A stretch of 23,296 bases of DNA from Helicobacteraceae bacterium (GTDB lineage Bacteria > Campylobacterota > Campylobacteria > Campylobacterales > Sulfurimonadaceae), in NCBI GenBank assembly GCA_027084065.1, contig JALWLR010000082.1, positions 1 through 23,296 of the forward strand, in the 5' to 3' direction. The notes beneath the pieces were generated by a model. The model did not search any database, had not been told where the DNA came from, and was given only the letters and a program-made list of their open reading frames with translations. This document shows positions 6,890 through 15,389 of this stretch, one piece after another (the first letter of the stretch is position 1; every line of letters begins with the position of its first letter). The translations under genes and the position numbers were made by a program.

Positions 6890-9187
6890 CTAAGCACTAC
6901 TGCTGTTTTGTTGATTTACGAAGATGCGAAACTGCTCTTTGTCGACAGCTTTTGAGTACAAATACCCCTGCGCCATGTTACATGCAAGATCACGCAAAAT
7001 CTCCTCATGTCGTTTTGTTTCAACCCCTTCAGCTACCGTCTCTTTGGAAAAACTTTTTGCTATGTTTATTATAAGTGTAACGATTTTTAAATCATCTTCG
7101 TCTTTGTCTATGTCTTGAACGAAGCTTTTGTCTATTTTGAGTGTATCAAATGGAATCTGCTTCAAGTAGTTCAAAGAAGAATACCCCGTTCCAAAATCAT
7201 CTAACGCTATACGAAAACCTAAAGATTTAATCTCTTTGAGTGTCTTTTTGGTAAATTCAGCATCTTCCATCGAAACGGTTTCAGTTATCTCTATTTCTAT
7301 TTTAGAGGGGTCTATAGGGTGTGTCTGTAGAAGTTCTTTCAAATAATCTATAAAATGAGGGTCATAAAACTCCCTTCCGGAGATATTTACCGACAGATAA
7401 AGCTTACTAAGAAGCGGATCTTGTTGCCACTGTTCCAAAGACTCAAAGCTTCTTTTTAATATATAATGATCAAGTTCTATAATAAGATCACTCCGCTCGG
7501 CAACGGGTATGAATGTATCTGGAAAAACAAAACCAAGTTCTGGATGATTCCACCGTACAAGTACTTCGGCACTCTCGACTTTGAGTGTCTCAAAGTTGAG
7601 TTTTGGTTGAAAATAAAGAAGAATTTCATCTCTTTTTTGTAAAGACTCTTGAAGATAGTGGGCAATCGTATTGTAACGTTCAAAACGCTCTTTCATCTTT
7701 TCATCAAAAAACCGATAACGATTTTTCCCCTCTTTTTTGGCTTCATACATCGCCAAATCGGCATTGGTCAAAAGATCCTCAACCTTTTCACTGTCATCTG
7801 GATAGATGCATATCCCAATACTGCATGTAACGAAAAATTTCACACCCTCCACTTCATATTCGGTTGCGATTTTTTCTAAAATCTGCTCGGCGTAGGCGCT
7901 CAACTCTTTTTTAGATTCGAAGTTTTCAACAATCAAGACAAACTCATCCCCACCTATGCGAAAAATATCCGAAGTTATGTTCAAAGCGACAAGTGCTTTG
8001 GCAAGCTGCATTAAAAATTCATCACCAAAGGTATGACCGTAGGAGTCGTTTATAAACTTAAAATCATCTATGTCTATAAAAACAACACCAAAACGCTTCT
8101 GTTGATTTTTGGCAAGCTCTTTGAGTCTCATTTGAAGCGCATAGCGGTTGGGTAAAGCAGTCAGCGGATCATGATAAGCAAGAAACTCCACCTTTTTCTT
8201 CGCTTCGACCTCCTCTGTTACATCCAGAGCGATACCTATGAATTTCTCTTCCTGTTTTGTCTTTCTGTATTTGATGATAATTTTTAAATACTTTGTCTTT
8301 CCATATATTTGAAACAGATAAACATTCTCAGCCGATATACCGCTTTTTTGAACACGCTCAAGCATCGCCAAAAAACGGTTTCGCTCTTTTTCTTCGAAAT
8401 AGGACAAAAAATCTTCCCATTGCATTGCTACGCTTGCATCGACTCCAAGTGTCCGATAAAGCTCGTCACTACAAGAGAACTCACCGGTTTGAAGATCATA
8501 CTCCCAACTACTTAAATGAGCAATTTTTTGTGCTTCTTGTAAATGTTTTTCTTGAATATATATTTTTTGGAAATTCTCTTTTATGGCTGTAAGCATTGTG
8601 TTTATCGACTTTGTAATCGTATGGATCTCTTTAAAGCTATCAGGAGCCCCTATCTTTCTTATGTGAGAAAGGTCAATGTTTTGCACCCTTGCCGCTAAAA
8701 CGTCAATAGAGGAAATTTTACTGTAGAGATAGTACAAAATAAATGCCAAAAAGAAAAAAAACGCAACAATTATGAAAATTCCAGCCGTTTGATAGCGCTT
8801 CCAAAAGACATCTTTAAAGACAAGCCTGTATTTAACTTGAAGATACCCAACCGTCTTTCCCTGATACTGCAACGGATATACAAGCATACCATCTTTGGCA
8901 TTTTTTGCATGTGGCAACTCTTTGACAATGCGGATCTGCTCCACCTCTTCTACATTTTCTTTGATGGAGTTCAAAAGAGTCTGCAGAGAATCATCGAACT
9001 CGAAGTAAAAAAGATTGGCAATTGTATCTATATTGTTGCCGATGATTTTTTCAACATACTGCTCTTCTATTTTTGTAATTTTTTGGTCTATGAGTTTTAA
9101 ATTGAAAAGAAAAAAGATTATAAAAACCGTAATAATCGAAACAATAGCGGCAAGAACGATATTTTTTAAAGAAAACTCAATTTTCAT
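6890..9187 (-). CDS. Membrane-anchored PAS-GGDEF-EAL c-di-GMP signalling protein
   Basis: This 765-residue inner-membrane protein should make and/or degrade cyclic di-GMP. From the ATG at 9187: transmembrane helix about 8-29, a periplasmic sensor stretch of about 100 residues, a second helix at about 135-155, a HAMP-like linker, a PAS domain at about 222-328, GGDEF at about 337-495 and EAL at about 505-760. The cyclase signature is canonical (IGGDEF, about 411-416), but NITS stands where an RxxD inhibitory site would be. The phosphodiesterase residues look complete: EVLVRW in the EAL position, VNISGRE, EITET, DDFGTGYSS, KIDKSFV and AEGVET. Both activities are thus possible. A TTG at 9199 also opens the frame, but the ATG is preferred; it overlaps the preceding gene by 11 bases. 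It is the last gene of the receptor operon. Confidence 0.93.
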   Translation of the reverse strand: MKIEFSLKNIVLAAIVSIITVFIIFFLFNLKLIDQKITKIEEQYVEKIIGNNIDTIANLFYFEFDDSLQTLLNSIKENVEEVEQIRIVKELPHAKNAKDGMLVYPLQYQGKTVGYLQVKYRLVFKDVFWKRYQTAGIFIIVAFFFFLAFILYYLYSKISSIDVLAARVQNIDLSHIRKIGAPDSFKEIHTITKSINTMLTAIKENFQKIYIQEKHLQEAQKIAHLSSWEYDLQTGEFSCSDELYRTLGVDASVAMQWEDFLSYFEEKERNRFLAMLERVQKSGISAENVYLFQIYGKTKYLKIIIKYRKTKQEEKFIGIALDVTEEVEAKKKVEFLAYHDPLTALPNRYALQMRLKELAKNQQKRFGVVFIDIDDFKFINDSYGHTFGDEFLMQLAKALVALNITSDIFRIGGDEFVLIVENFESKKELSAYAEQILEKIATEYEVEGVKFFVTCSIGICIYPDDSEKVEDLLTNADLAMYEAKKEGKNRYRFFDEKMKERFERYNTIAHYLQESLQKRDEILLYFQPKLNFETLKVESAEVLVRWNHPELGFVFPDTFIPVAERSDLIIELDHYILKRSFESLEQWQQDPLLSKLYLSVNISGREFYDPHFIDYLKELLQTHPIDPSKIEIEITETVSMEDAEFTKKTLKEIKSLGFRIALDDFGTGYSSLNYLKQIPFDTLKIDKSFVQDIDKDEDDLKIVTLIINIAKSFSKETVAEGVETKRHEEILRDLACNMAQGYLYSKAVDKEQFRIFVNQQNSSSA

Positions 9188-9701
9188 AAAACTTCGCAAC
9201 CTTATAAATAATCGGATTGAACTCTACACCGACAATTTTTAGATTTGTCGCATTGAGAAGCGGTACGACTTTTGTCCCTATCTGGAGTGTAACAACACTG
9301 TAAGAAACACCGTTTGGATATAAAGAAAAAACGATACGTTTGTTGTTTTTAATTTTATCAAAAACCCTCATACCATACTGTTTTGAGCCGACAATAACAT
9401 AAGCAGTCGGTACACTCTTTAAAATATGAGGAGAAAGAAGCGTTTTTACATTGTAACCATAGAAGTTTTTTTTCATCAAAGAAGCGAATGCTTCAGCCTC
9501 TTTAGAAAACCCTTTATCGTAGTAAACATGAATTGTAATCGTTTTGGAAGCAGTGTCGACTTTTTTAGGAAGATTTTTATCAAGCATAATGATTTTTGGA
9601 AAAACCTTCGACTCCATCAAAAGAAGATTTCTGTCTATCTCTGCCGTTGCAGAAACATTTAAGAGTAGAAAAAAGCTTAATAAAGCAAATATTTTTTTCA
9701 T
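9177..9701 (-). CDS. Small secreted protein of the receptor/c-di-GMP operon (YfiR/DUF4154-like, tentative)
   Basis: The product has 174 residues and an N-terminal signal peptide (MKKIFALLSFFLLLNVSATA, cleavage likely near residue 20), so it should be periplasmic. The mature part alternates predicted strands and helices (TITIHVYYDKGF; TAYVIVGSKQYG; RIVFSLYPNGVSYSV) and ends in GVEFNPIIYKVAKFYEN. No catalytic motif is seen. Position between a TonB-dependent receptor and a membrane GGDEF-EAL protein recalls DUF4154/YfiR-type periplasmic regulators, which sit in similar trios, but the sequence similarity I can see is weak and the family name is tentative. The ATG at 9701 shares one base with the receptor stop (TGATG), so translation is coupled. 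A TTG one codon upstream is less likely. Likely role: periplasmic relay or ligand binder feeding the sensor domain of the next gene product. Confidence 0.8.
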   Translation of the reverse strand: MKKIFALLSFFLLLNVSATAEIDRNLLLMESKVFPKIIMLDKNLPKKVDTASKTITIHVYYDKGFSKEAEAFASLMKKNFYGYNVKTLLSPHILKSVPTAYVIVGSKQYGMRVFDKIKNNKRIVFSLYPNGVSYSVVTLQIGTKVVPLLNATNLKIVGVEFNPIIYKVAKFYEN

Positions 9702-11761
9702 CAAAAATTCTTTCTCATACTTACGAAAAACTCTCGTCCCGTCTGAGGCACTTTTGCCTCGATAGGAACAAACATATAACGCCCAAACATAATGTCGGTA
9801 GGCTCAATCCAATAGTAATTTTTTCTGTTTGTCAAATTCTTCACACCTGCTTGAAATACAAAATCATCCTTTTCATAAGTCAGTGTTTCATTGAGGCTAA
9901 AAAGAGCATCCACATCTTCAATATAAGCAGGAGCCTTTATTTTATCTCCATAGTTAAATGAGGTAAGCAGTACGACTTTTTTATATTTATAAGAAAAATA
10001 ACCGTTTAGAAGATCTGTACGGTTACCAAGCCAGGGATTGTAAGTAGATTCATTTTTGTTGTGACTCCATGAAAGGTAGAGCTCATTTTTTTCAAAGAAT
10101 TTTTTATAACTCAGCTCCAATCCTTTGAGCGTAATTTCTCCCATATTTTTATATATGCGTTTGCCCGTGCTCGTATCGTAATAACGGTCTATAGCATCTT
10201 TATTTTTACCATAATAGAGATTGAGTTTGAGTTTGTCACTTCCAAAAATCTCGGCTAAATACTGCAGCTCCACCATATCTATCGTTTCGGGGTCAATATC
10301 GGGATTACCGTTGAACTCAGCTGCCGTTTGGGCGTAAAGCTCTACCCATGAGGGTGCACGAAAGGAGTGATTGTAAAGCAGTTTCGATGTTTGCTTACTT
10401 GAAAAGTTGTAAACCATTCCCGCCTTGTAAGAGCTTTTAAAACCAAAGTCGTTATAGTGATCGAACCTATACCCCAATACAAAAGAAAAATCATCCCTCA
10501 ATGTTACCAAATCCTCCACTGCAGCTGCAACCGTTGTTCGGTGGATGCCCTCTTTAATAATATTGTTCGTCCCTCGCAGTTCCTCTCCATATGGTCCAAG
10601 ATTTAGTGCATTTTGTGTATTTCCAAGTGCTTCGACATACTGTTTGTAGTAGGTATTGTAAGGTTTTGTGTATTTTGCGTCTATTTGGAAAATAAGATTA
10701 TGTGTCTCTGTCATATACTTGAAGTTACTTTTTAAAAAATACTCCGCTTCATGAATCATCCCACCGAAAATCAAGTCTTTAGAAGGATCGTTCGTCGGCT
10801 GGACATCATAAGGAATAGTGCGAAACTCCCCATTCCACATGTAGTTCTTATACCCTATATCCGTTTCCAGTTTTAAAGATGGCATAAGGTAGTCGCCATA
10901 ATGCAACCGGGCATACATATGACGAAGCTCTACATCTTTGTCATCTTTAAGTGTCGGAACACGGCTGATGCCGAAAAAGTCACCTTTTATATAATCTTCC
11001 AAACGAAAATCAAACATATACTCACCATTTTTTACACTTAAGCCGACACCCTGATTCTTCTCATGTGCATGTGCCTCTCTTGCATCTCGAAAAGGCATAG
11101 CGCCGTGAGATTGCAAATCTATGCGCATAGCCGTTGGTGCCTTTAGACTTGGATGAGAAGCGGAGTAGTGTGCATCAAGCAAAATTGTGTAGGCATCTTG
11201 ACGTATGTTTTGAAAATAGGTAGCTTCATAGCTATTGAGTGTCGAGATGTAACCCGTAAGCTGGTTTTCGCTCAAATCATCTCGTGTTATAACGTTTAAA
11301 ACACCCAAAAAAGCGTTACTGCCATAAAGGATGGAATCAGGTGATTTAGTAAACTCTATACGCTTGACAAGAGCAAGCGGAAAATTATAGTAGTAAAACT
11401 GATTGGAGTAGAGATTGTTCGTAACATCGACACCGTTTATAAGCACTTTGATTTTGTCTCGGTAAGAAGATTTCATTCCTCTTACTATTATCTGCTTTTT
11501 CCCACTTGAGGTCATCGACGTCTCTATACCGGGAATAAACGGCAATATGTCTATAAGACGCTTATATCCGGTTTGACGAATAAAATCCTCTTTCAAAACA
11601 GTCACGGTTGCCGGTGTTTTATCAAGATTGAGTTTTGTAGCCGTAGCTATTTCACTAGCTTCGTTGAGCGACTGTAAAAAATCATCCTCAATAGCTCCTC
11701 CCTCCACATTTCCAGCAAAGCAGAGTGTTGCACAGAGTGAAAGAAGCAGCCTTCTTCGCAT
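9701..11761 (-). CDS. TonB-dependent outer-membrane receptor
   Basis: From the ATG at 11761 the product has 686 residues: a signal peptide (RRRLLLSLCATLCFAG), a plug domain at about 45-160 and a 22-strand-type barrel ending in the aromatic SMRKNF expected for outer-membrane insertion. The plug shows the usual sequence: TPATVTVLKEDFIRQTG, LIDILPFIPGIE, IIVRGM, VLINGVDV, VKRIEF, PDSILYGSNAFLGVLNVIT. It lacks a long N-terminal signalling extension of the FecA type. The pre-plug segment EIATATKLNLDKTPA resembles receptors that, as I recall, often adjoin DUF4154 proteins and sensor proteins. ATG 11761 is chosen because AAGGA stands 7 bases before it and it starts a proper signal peptide; ATG 11779 and TTG 11806 lack a ribosome site. 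The ligand is unknown; I see no Fur-box-like sequence upstream. Confidence 0.95.
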   Translation of the reverse strand: MRRRLLLSLCATLCFAGNVEGGAIEDDFLQSLNEASEIATATKLNLDKTPATVTVLKEDFIRQTGYKRLIDILPFIPGIETSMTSSGKKQIIVRGMKSSYRDKIKVLINGVDVTNNLYSNQFYYYNFPLALVKRIEFTKSPDSILYGSNAFLGVLNVITRDDLSENQLTGYISTLNSYEATYFQNIRQDAYTILLDAHYSASHPSLKAPTAMRIDLQSHGAMPFRDAREAHAHEKNQGVGLSVKNGEYMFDFRLEDYIKGDFFGISRVPTLKDDKDVELRHMYARLHYGDYLMPSLKLETDIGYKNYMWNGEFRTIPYDVQPTNDPSKDLIFGGMIHEAEYFLKSNFKYMTETHNLIFQIDAKYTKPYNTYYKQYVEALGNTQNALNLGPYGEELRGTNNIIKEGIHRTTVAAAVEDLVTLRDDFSFVLGYRFDHYNDFGFKSSYKAGMVYNFSSKQTSKLLYNHSFRAPSWVELYAQTAAEFNGNPDIDPETIDMVELQYLAEIFGSDKLKLNLYYGKNKDAIDRYYDTSTGKRIYKNMGEITLKGLELSYKKFFEKNELYLSWSHNKNESTYNPWLGNRTDLLNGYFSYKYKKVVLLTSFNYGDKIKAPAYIEDVDALFSLNETLTYEKDDFVFQAGVKNLTNRKNYYWIEPTDIMFGRYMFVPIEAKVPQTGREFFVSMRKNF

Positions 11762-11786
11762 CTTAAATTCCTTACTCATTGAGTTT

Positions 11787-11807
11787 ATTGCAATATTATA
11801 GTGCAAT
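11787..11807 (-). promoter_or_regulatory. Promoter of the receptor operon with flanking inverted repeat
   Basis: The minus strand has TATAAT at 11795-11800, 34 bases before the receptor ATG at 11761. It sits inside a perfect inverted repeat, ATTGCA (11787-11792) and TGCAAT (11802-11807), separated by 9 bases. Such an arrangement would suit a repressor dimer covering the -10. The -35 region is A/T-rich with no consensus. The box is convincing; the operator reading is inferred from symmetry alone. Confidence 0.5.
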
Positions 11808-11864
11808 CCAATTTAATTTTTTTTATAAAACAGAATATTTGAACCTTTTTTTGTAACTTGGTTC

Positions 11865-12191
11865 TTAGACCTGTACCTTTCGACCCAGTTTTTCCTCAAC
11901 CGAAGCGATTTTTCCATCCAGTCTATGACTACACCCTTTTCGAATATCGAACTTCAAAGCACTGTATACCCGCTCACAATCCTTTAGCTGCTCATATGCC
12001 AACGCTATTATCTCCAATGCCTCTTGCATACTTTGTGTCTCAACGACAGTTCCCATAGGTGTGAGTTTATATGATACACCCTTTGCATCGATAGCATCGA
12101 TGATCTTACTTACCTGCTTGGAAACACTTGCACCCTCCCTACAATCATCTGATGTCGGAAACATCGAAAACTCCATCAATACACTCAGCAT
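11865..12191 (-). CDS. Thiamine-binding-fold protein, MTH1187/YqgV (DUF77) family
   Basis: A 108-residue soluble protein of the DUF77 family, small ferredoxin-like-fold proteins; related YkoF binds thiamine. Family marks are the opening strand MLSVLMEFSMFP, the helix SKQVSKIIDAID, SYKLTPMGTVVE (about 60-71) and the C-terminal RVYSALKFDIRKG with a final VEEKLGRK. The ATG at 12191 has AAAGGAG 5 bases upstream. It begins 14 bases after the GH18-GH114 gene and is the last gene of the long run starting at 19849. The gap of about 100 bases after it holds the receptor promoter; I see no clear terminator there. Its cellular role is not established and nothing nearby concerns thiamine. Confidence 0.88.
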   Translation of the reverse strand: MLSVLMEFSMFPTSDDCREGASVSKQVSKIIDAIDAKGVSYKLTPMGTVVETQSMQEALEIIALAYEQLKDCERVYSALKFDIRKGCSHRLDGKIASVEEKLGRKVQV

Positions 12192-12205
12192 AAAGACTCC
12201 TTTTT

Positions 12206-14035
12206 TTACTTAATTGTACCGAAAATACAACTTTTTATAAAGCTACCATCTAACTCCAAAGGCATGACTATAGTCGAAAATCCCTCCTCTTTAGAGCTCT
12301 GACATAGCGTAGAAAAGGCATCTTCATCCTCAACATACGAAGTATCGTACTCGGCATTCAAAGCCGGTTTTTGCATCTGCACAAAAGGAAAATAATAGCG
12401 GCAGTTATGCAGTTCATGACAACTCTCATTCAAAGAAAAATCAAAAAAATGCACCAACTCTTCCACCTGCAAAGCATCGTTTTTCAAGCCGCTTAGCAGC
12501 CCTCTTCGCCTTGCTTCGACATTGAGAAACTGATTGAAATAGAGCTGATCGTAGTAGGTCAAATCAAACCCCGTATCATTGTTAAAACCATCGACGTTAT
12601 CTGCTTCAATCGCATCGCACCCTTTAGAAGCAGCCAAATCCATACGGCGCTTCATTATCTCTCGAACATTTTCGTCACGTATATCAAGCCACTTTTCATC
12701 CTCCCATCCGTCAAGCCCTTTTCCAAGAACTTCAGAAGGAAACAATCCGGCATCTTCTCTCCAACTCTCATAACTACCGGCACTGAAATAGCAAACGACC
12801 TCTTTATCTTTTGCATGTAACTGCTCAATCGTCGAAGCATTGACATCAAACAAATCGACATCGTAAATCTCTGCCGGGACATCCTTTTTTATCTCATCGC
12901 TAAGCTGCCAATACCAGCTATATGGCTGCTTCCACTGCAGCACTTTGGATGTAACGTTACTCAAAGCACCGATTTTTGTAAATACAAACTCTTCTTTCCC
13001 ATACAAAGATGGCTCAAGCATCGTCGAATCATCTACACTACAGCCGTCACATTCCACCCTATCACGATTGAGCGACCAAAAAGAGAAAAGCCGCATACCA
13101 CGCATTACGGCATAGTCACGCAATTTCGAAAAATCGGATCGATACATAAACTCGTTTTCGACATCGTTTTGTCCTATCATACTCACAGCACCCAAAAAAC
13201 CGTAACAATTTCCCTCTTCATCCTTGTACTTTGAGGGTAAAATATCTTTTAGCTGCCTATTGACCGCCTCTATAGCCTCCTTGGCATACTGAAACATTTG
13301 AAGCTTTTTGGGATCATCTGCACCATAGTCCACAGAGTAGTCCATTAGCATCAAATTCACACCCTCTAGGGTTATGTTGGCATCCACTGCCTGCTTTATG
13401 AGCGCACGTTCCGTTATAGAAAATCCATAAGGCATCACAGGCAAAGTAAGTGTTACATGCAGATCATCATATGTTTGTTGGAGTAACTTCAGTGCATCGA
13501 AACGTTTTTGCAAAGCTTGACTATCTTCAAGCATCACACCCTCGATGTCGAAGTCCAAAGAGTGTATGTCGTAGGCATCAATAGCGGTTTTATACGCCTC
13601 AAAAAGTCTCTCCGCATCTTCGCAGACGCTTGCCAAAGCTTTCTCTTTAGCTGCCGCACCGCCAAACGAAAGTGTCAGCTGCCCAAAAAGCGCTTTGAGT
13701 GGGGTAACTCTTTCATTAAATGCCTCCATATCGTACTCTTCAAAACCACCCCATCTAGGCGAACACTCTCCGGCAGAGTTTATAAAAGCGAGCGTGTAGT
13801 TATGTGTTAGGTTGTTTGTCTTGTTAAAGTCAAAAAAAGGCCATGCCGTCATATCGACATAGGGAGAAAAAAGGGTTTTAGCATCTGGATTTTTTGCAGT
13901 GAGATTGAGATCGAAAGCATATGCCTCCCCTTCTAAAAACTCAGACTCATCTTGCTCTTTTTCATCTTGCGGAGCACTCGAACATCCGGAAAAAATCAGA
14001 AAAAGTATGCTACATGCAAAAAGAGCTTTGAACAT
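12206..14035 (-). CDS. Lipoprotein with GH18 chitinase-like and GH114 polygalactosaminidase-like domains
   Basis: The 609-residue product starts with a lipoprotein signal (FKALFACSILFLIFSGC; lipid cysteine about residue 18) and an acidic linker. Residues about 55-328 resemble the GH18 subgroup related to Pyrococcus ChiA: FSPYVDMTAWPFFDF, LAFI, CSPRWGG, LSFGGAA, SLDFDIEG (159-166), MDYSVDYG, IGQNDV, FSFWSLNRD. The catalytic D-x-D-x-E is D161, D163, E165, although the first D of the longer DxxDxDxE pattern is replaced by H. Residues about 365-609 resemble GH114 endo-alpha-1,4-polygalactosaminidase: WYWQLS, YDVDLFD, VVCYFSAGSYE, KWLDIR, EADNVDGF, RRGLLSGLKND, DFSLNESC. It should act on an amino-sugar polymer in the periplasm or at the outer membrane. 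ATG 14035 shares one base with the HIT stop (TGATG) and has a strong AAGGAGG; the GTG one codon upstream is too close to it. Confidence 0.88.
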   Translation of the reverse strand: MFKALFACSILFLIFSGCSSAPQDEKEQDESEFLEGEAYAFDLNLTAKNPDAKTLFSPYVDMTAWPFFDFNKTNNLTHNYTLAFINSAGECSPRWGGFEEYDMEAFNERVTPLKALFGQLTLSFGGAAAKEKALASVCEDAERLFEAYKTAIDAYDIHSLDFDIEGVMLEDSQALQKRFDALKLLQQTYDDLHVTLTLPVMPYGFSITERALIKQAVDANITLEGVNLMLMDYSVDYGADDPKKLQMFQYAKEAIEAVNRQLKDILPSKYKDEEGNCYGFLGAVSMIGQNDVENEFMYRSDFSKLRDYAVMRGMRLFSFWSLNRDRVECDGCSVDDSTMLEPSLYGKEEFVFTKIGALSNVTSKVLQWKQPYSWYWQLSDEIKKDVPAEIYDVDLFDVNASTIEQLHAKDKEVVCYFSAGSYESWREDAGLFPSEVLGKGLDGWEDEKWLDIRDENVREIMKRRMDLAASKGCDAIEADNVDGFNNDTGFDLTYYDQLYFNQFLNVEARRRGLLSGLKNDALQVEELVHFFDFSLNESCHELHNCRYYFPFVQMQKPALNAEYDTSYVEDEDAFSTLCQSSKEEGFSTIVMPLELDGSFIKSCIFGTIK

Positions 14036-14535
14036 CACTCCTCCTTAAAATAGTGCTTGACAAGACGCCGCATCTCTTGGTAGATTTTTTCAAAATCACT
14101 ACTGTAAACTCTTGTTTCGCCTATAGTTGTTATAAAGTTGGTATCTCCTCTCCATCTAGGCACGAGATGCAGATGAATATGTTCTGCTATACCCGCCCCT
14201 GCGGCACTGCCTAGGTTCATCCCTAGGTTCACGCCATGAGCACCGAATCCCTCTTTAAGCATACGCACCCCTTTTTGTGCAAGCGCGCTCATATGCAGCC
14301 AAATTGCTTCGTCAAGCTCTTCCAAAGCATCGGTGTGCATATGAGGAATAATCATAAAATGCCCCGGCGTATAGGGGTATTTGTTCATTACGACAAAGCA
14401 AAAATCATCCCTGTAGAGTACATGCAGCTTTGCATCATCTTCTGCATGTGTGCTTATATGACAAAAGACACATCCTTGGATTTTTTCATTGGTTACGTAG
14501 TCGTTTCGCCACGGTGCATAGAGTATATCTCTCAT
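14035..14535 (-). CDS. HIT-family nucleotide hydrolase/phosphorylase
   Basis: The product has 166 residues from ATG 14535 and carries the histidine-triad active site EHIHLHLVP (H119, H121, H123). HIT proteins cleave or phosphorolyse nucleoside polyphosphates and nucleoside phosphoramidates. The N-terminal LYAPWRNDYV and GCVFCHI resemble the Ap4A phosphorylase-like branch (Mycobacterium Rv2613c type), where the CxxC belongs to a zinc site. I choose ATG 14535 over 14547: it gives an ATGA overlap with the nadK stop, has GGGAG just upstream, and starts MRDILYAPWR as relatives do. It sits between nadK and the GH18-GH114 gene with overlaps on both sides, so all three are translated together. The exact substrate is not readable. 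Confidence 0.92.
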   Translation of the reverse strand: MRDILYAPWRNDYVTNEKIQGCVFCHISTHAEDDAKLHVLYRDDFCFVVMNKYPYTPGHFMIIPHMHTDALEELDEAIWLHMSALAQKGVRMLKEGFGAHGVNLGMNLGSAAGAGIAEHIHLHLVPRWRGDTNFITTIGETRVYSSDFEKIYQEMRRLVKHYFKEE

Positions 14536-15389
14536 CCTTCTCCCCATCCAAGTTTTTCTCGTAAAACTTCAAAATAGTTAAACTCTGTCCTATGAATGAG
14601 TTTTGCCTTTTTATATGCCAACTGAATGAAGATGCTTTGCTGTTTGTGTAGTTCGTACATATCCTGTCCATCTACAATGACCAGTGCTTTTTCATCCGCC
14701 GTTTTCATCTCGATGGGATACTCTCCTGGAAGCACTACCGGTCTTTGTGTCAAAGAGTGCGGGCAAATCGGTGTAAGAGCAAACACGTTTGTCAAAGGAA
14801 AGATAATCGGTCCGCCGGCACTCAAGTTGTAAGCCGTCGAACCCGTGGGTGTGGAGACGATGACTCCATCACCGTAGTAGGTGTTGAAACTTTTGTTATC
14901 GACATAGGTCTCTATATGGATCATCTTTGAAATCGATTCACGAGTAATGACAATATCGTTAAAAGCATACATCTTTACTTTTTTGGAACCCTGCACAATT
15001 TTTGCTTTTAAAATGGCTCGCTCATCTATGCGATACTCTCCTTTGAGCATCTTTTTTAAAAACTCTTCAAACTCATCCAGACCAATGTCTGCCAAAAAAC
15101 CGAGCCTTCCTGCATGTATACCTAAAATAGGAATGCCAAATTTAAAGCTCCGCCTGACCGTAGAAATGAGTGTCCCATCTCCTCCAAGTGTTATAATAAA
15201 ATCACTCTCGATGCACATATTTTCAAACGCCATGCCTCGCACCCCTATCATCTCGGCACTTTGACTCTCTATGAGCACCTTGATGCCGTGACGTTTACAA
15301 ACATCTTTAATGAAGAAAAAACTTTTTTTCAGCTGTGGTGTCGAAGGGCGTAAAACAACACCCACTTTTTTGAACTGCTCTATTTTCAT
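14532..15389 (-). CDS. nadK: NAD kinase
   Basis: NadK phosphorylates NAD to NADP in the cytosol and is normally essential. The 285-residue product shows the family motifs: the GGDGT core (69-73, in TLGGDGTLISTVRR), GIHAGRLGFL, the NDIVITR strand, and the NAD-binding TPTGSTAYNLSAGGPI with PICPHSLTQRPVV after it. The ATG at 15389 overlaps the stop of the upstream phosphatase gene by four bases (ATGA) and has AAGGA 6-7 bases before it. The 3' end overlaps the HIT gene by four bases. Placement directly behind an inositol-monophosphatase-family phosphatase is notable because such enzymes can dephosphorylate NADP. Confidence 0.97.
   Translation of the reverse strand: MKIEQFKKVGVVLRPSTPQLKKSFFFIKDVCKRHGIKVLIESQSAEMIGVRGMAFENMCIESDFIITLGGDGTLISTVRRSFKFGIPILGIHAGRLGFLADIGLDEFEEFLKKMLKGEYRIDERAILKAKIVQGSKKVKMYAFNDIVITRESISKMIHIETYVDNKSFNTYYGDGVIVSTPTGSTAYNLSAGGPIIFPLTNVFALTPICPHSLTQRPVVLPGEYPIEMKTADEKALVIVDGQDMYELHKQQSIFIQLAYKKAKLIHRTEFNYFEVLREKLGWGEG

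Noticed and set aside
9702..11806. TTG starts for the receptor (11806), the secreted protein (9704) and the GGDEF-EAL protein (9199)
   Set aside because: Each has a nearby ATG with better ribosome-site spacing, signal peptide or stop-start coupling.
11820..11875. GAACC/GGTTC inverted repeat between the DUF77 gene and the receptor promoter
   Set aside because: The stem is five pairs with a long loop and no T-run on either strand, so it does not qualify as a terminator; an operator role has no further support.
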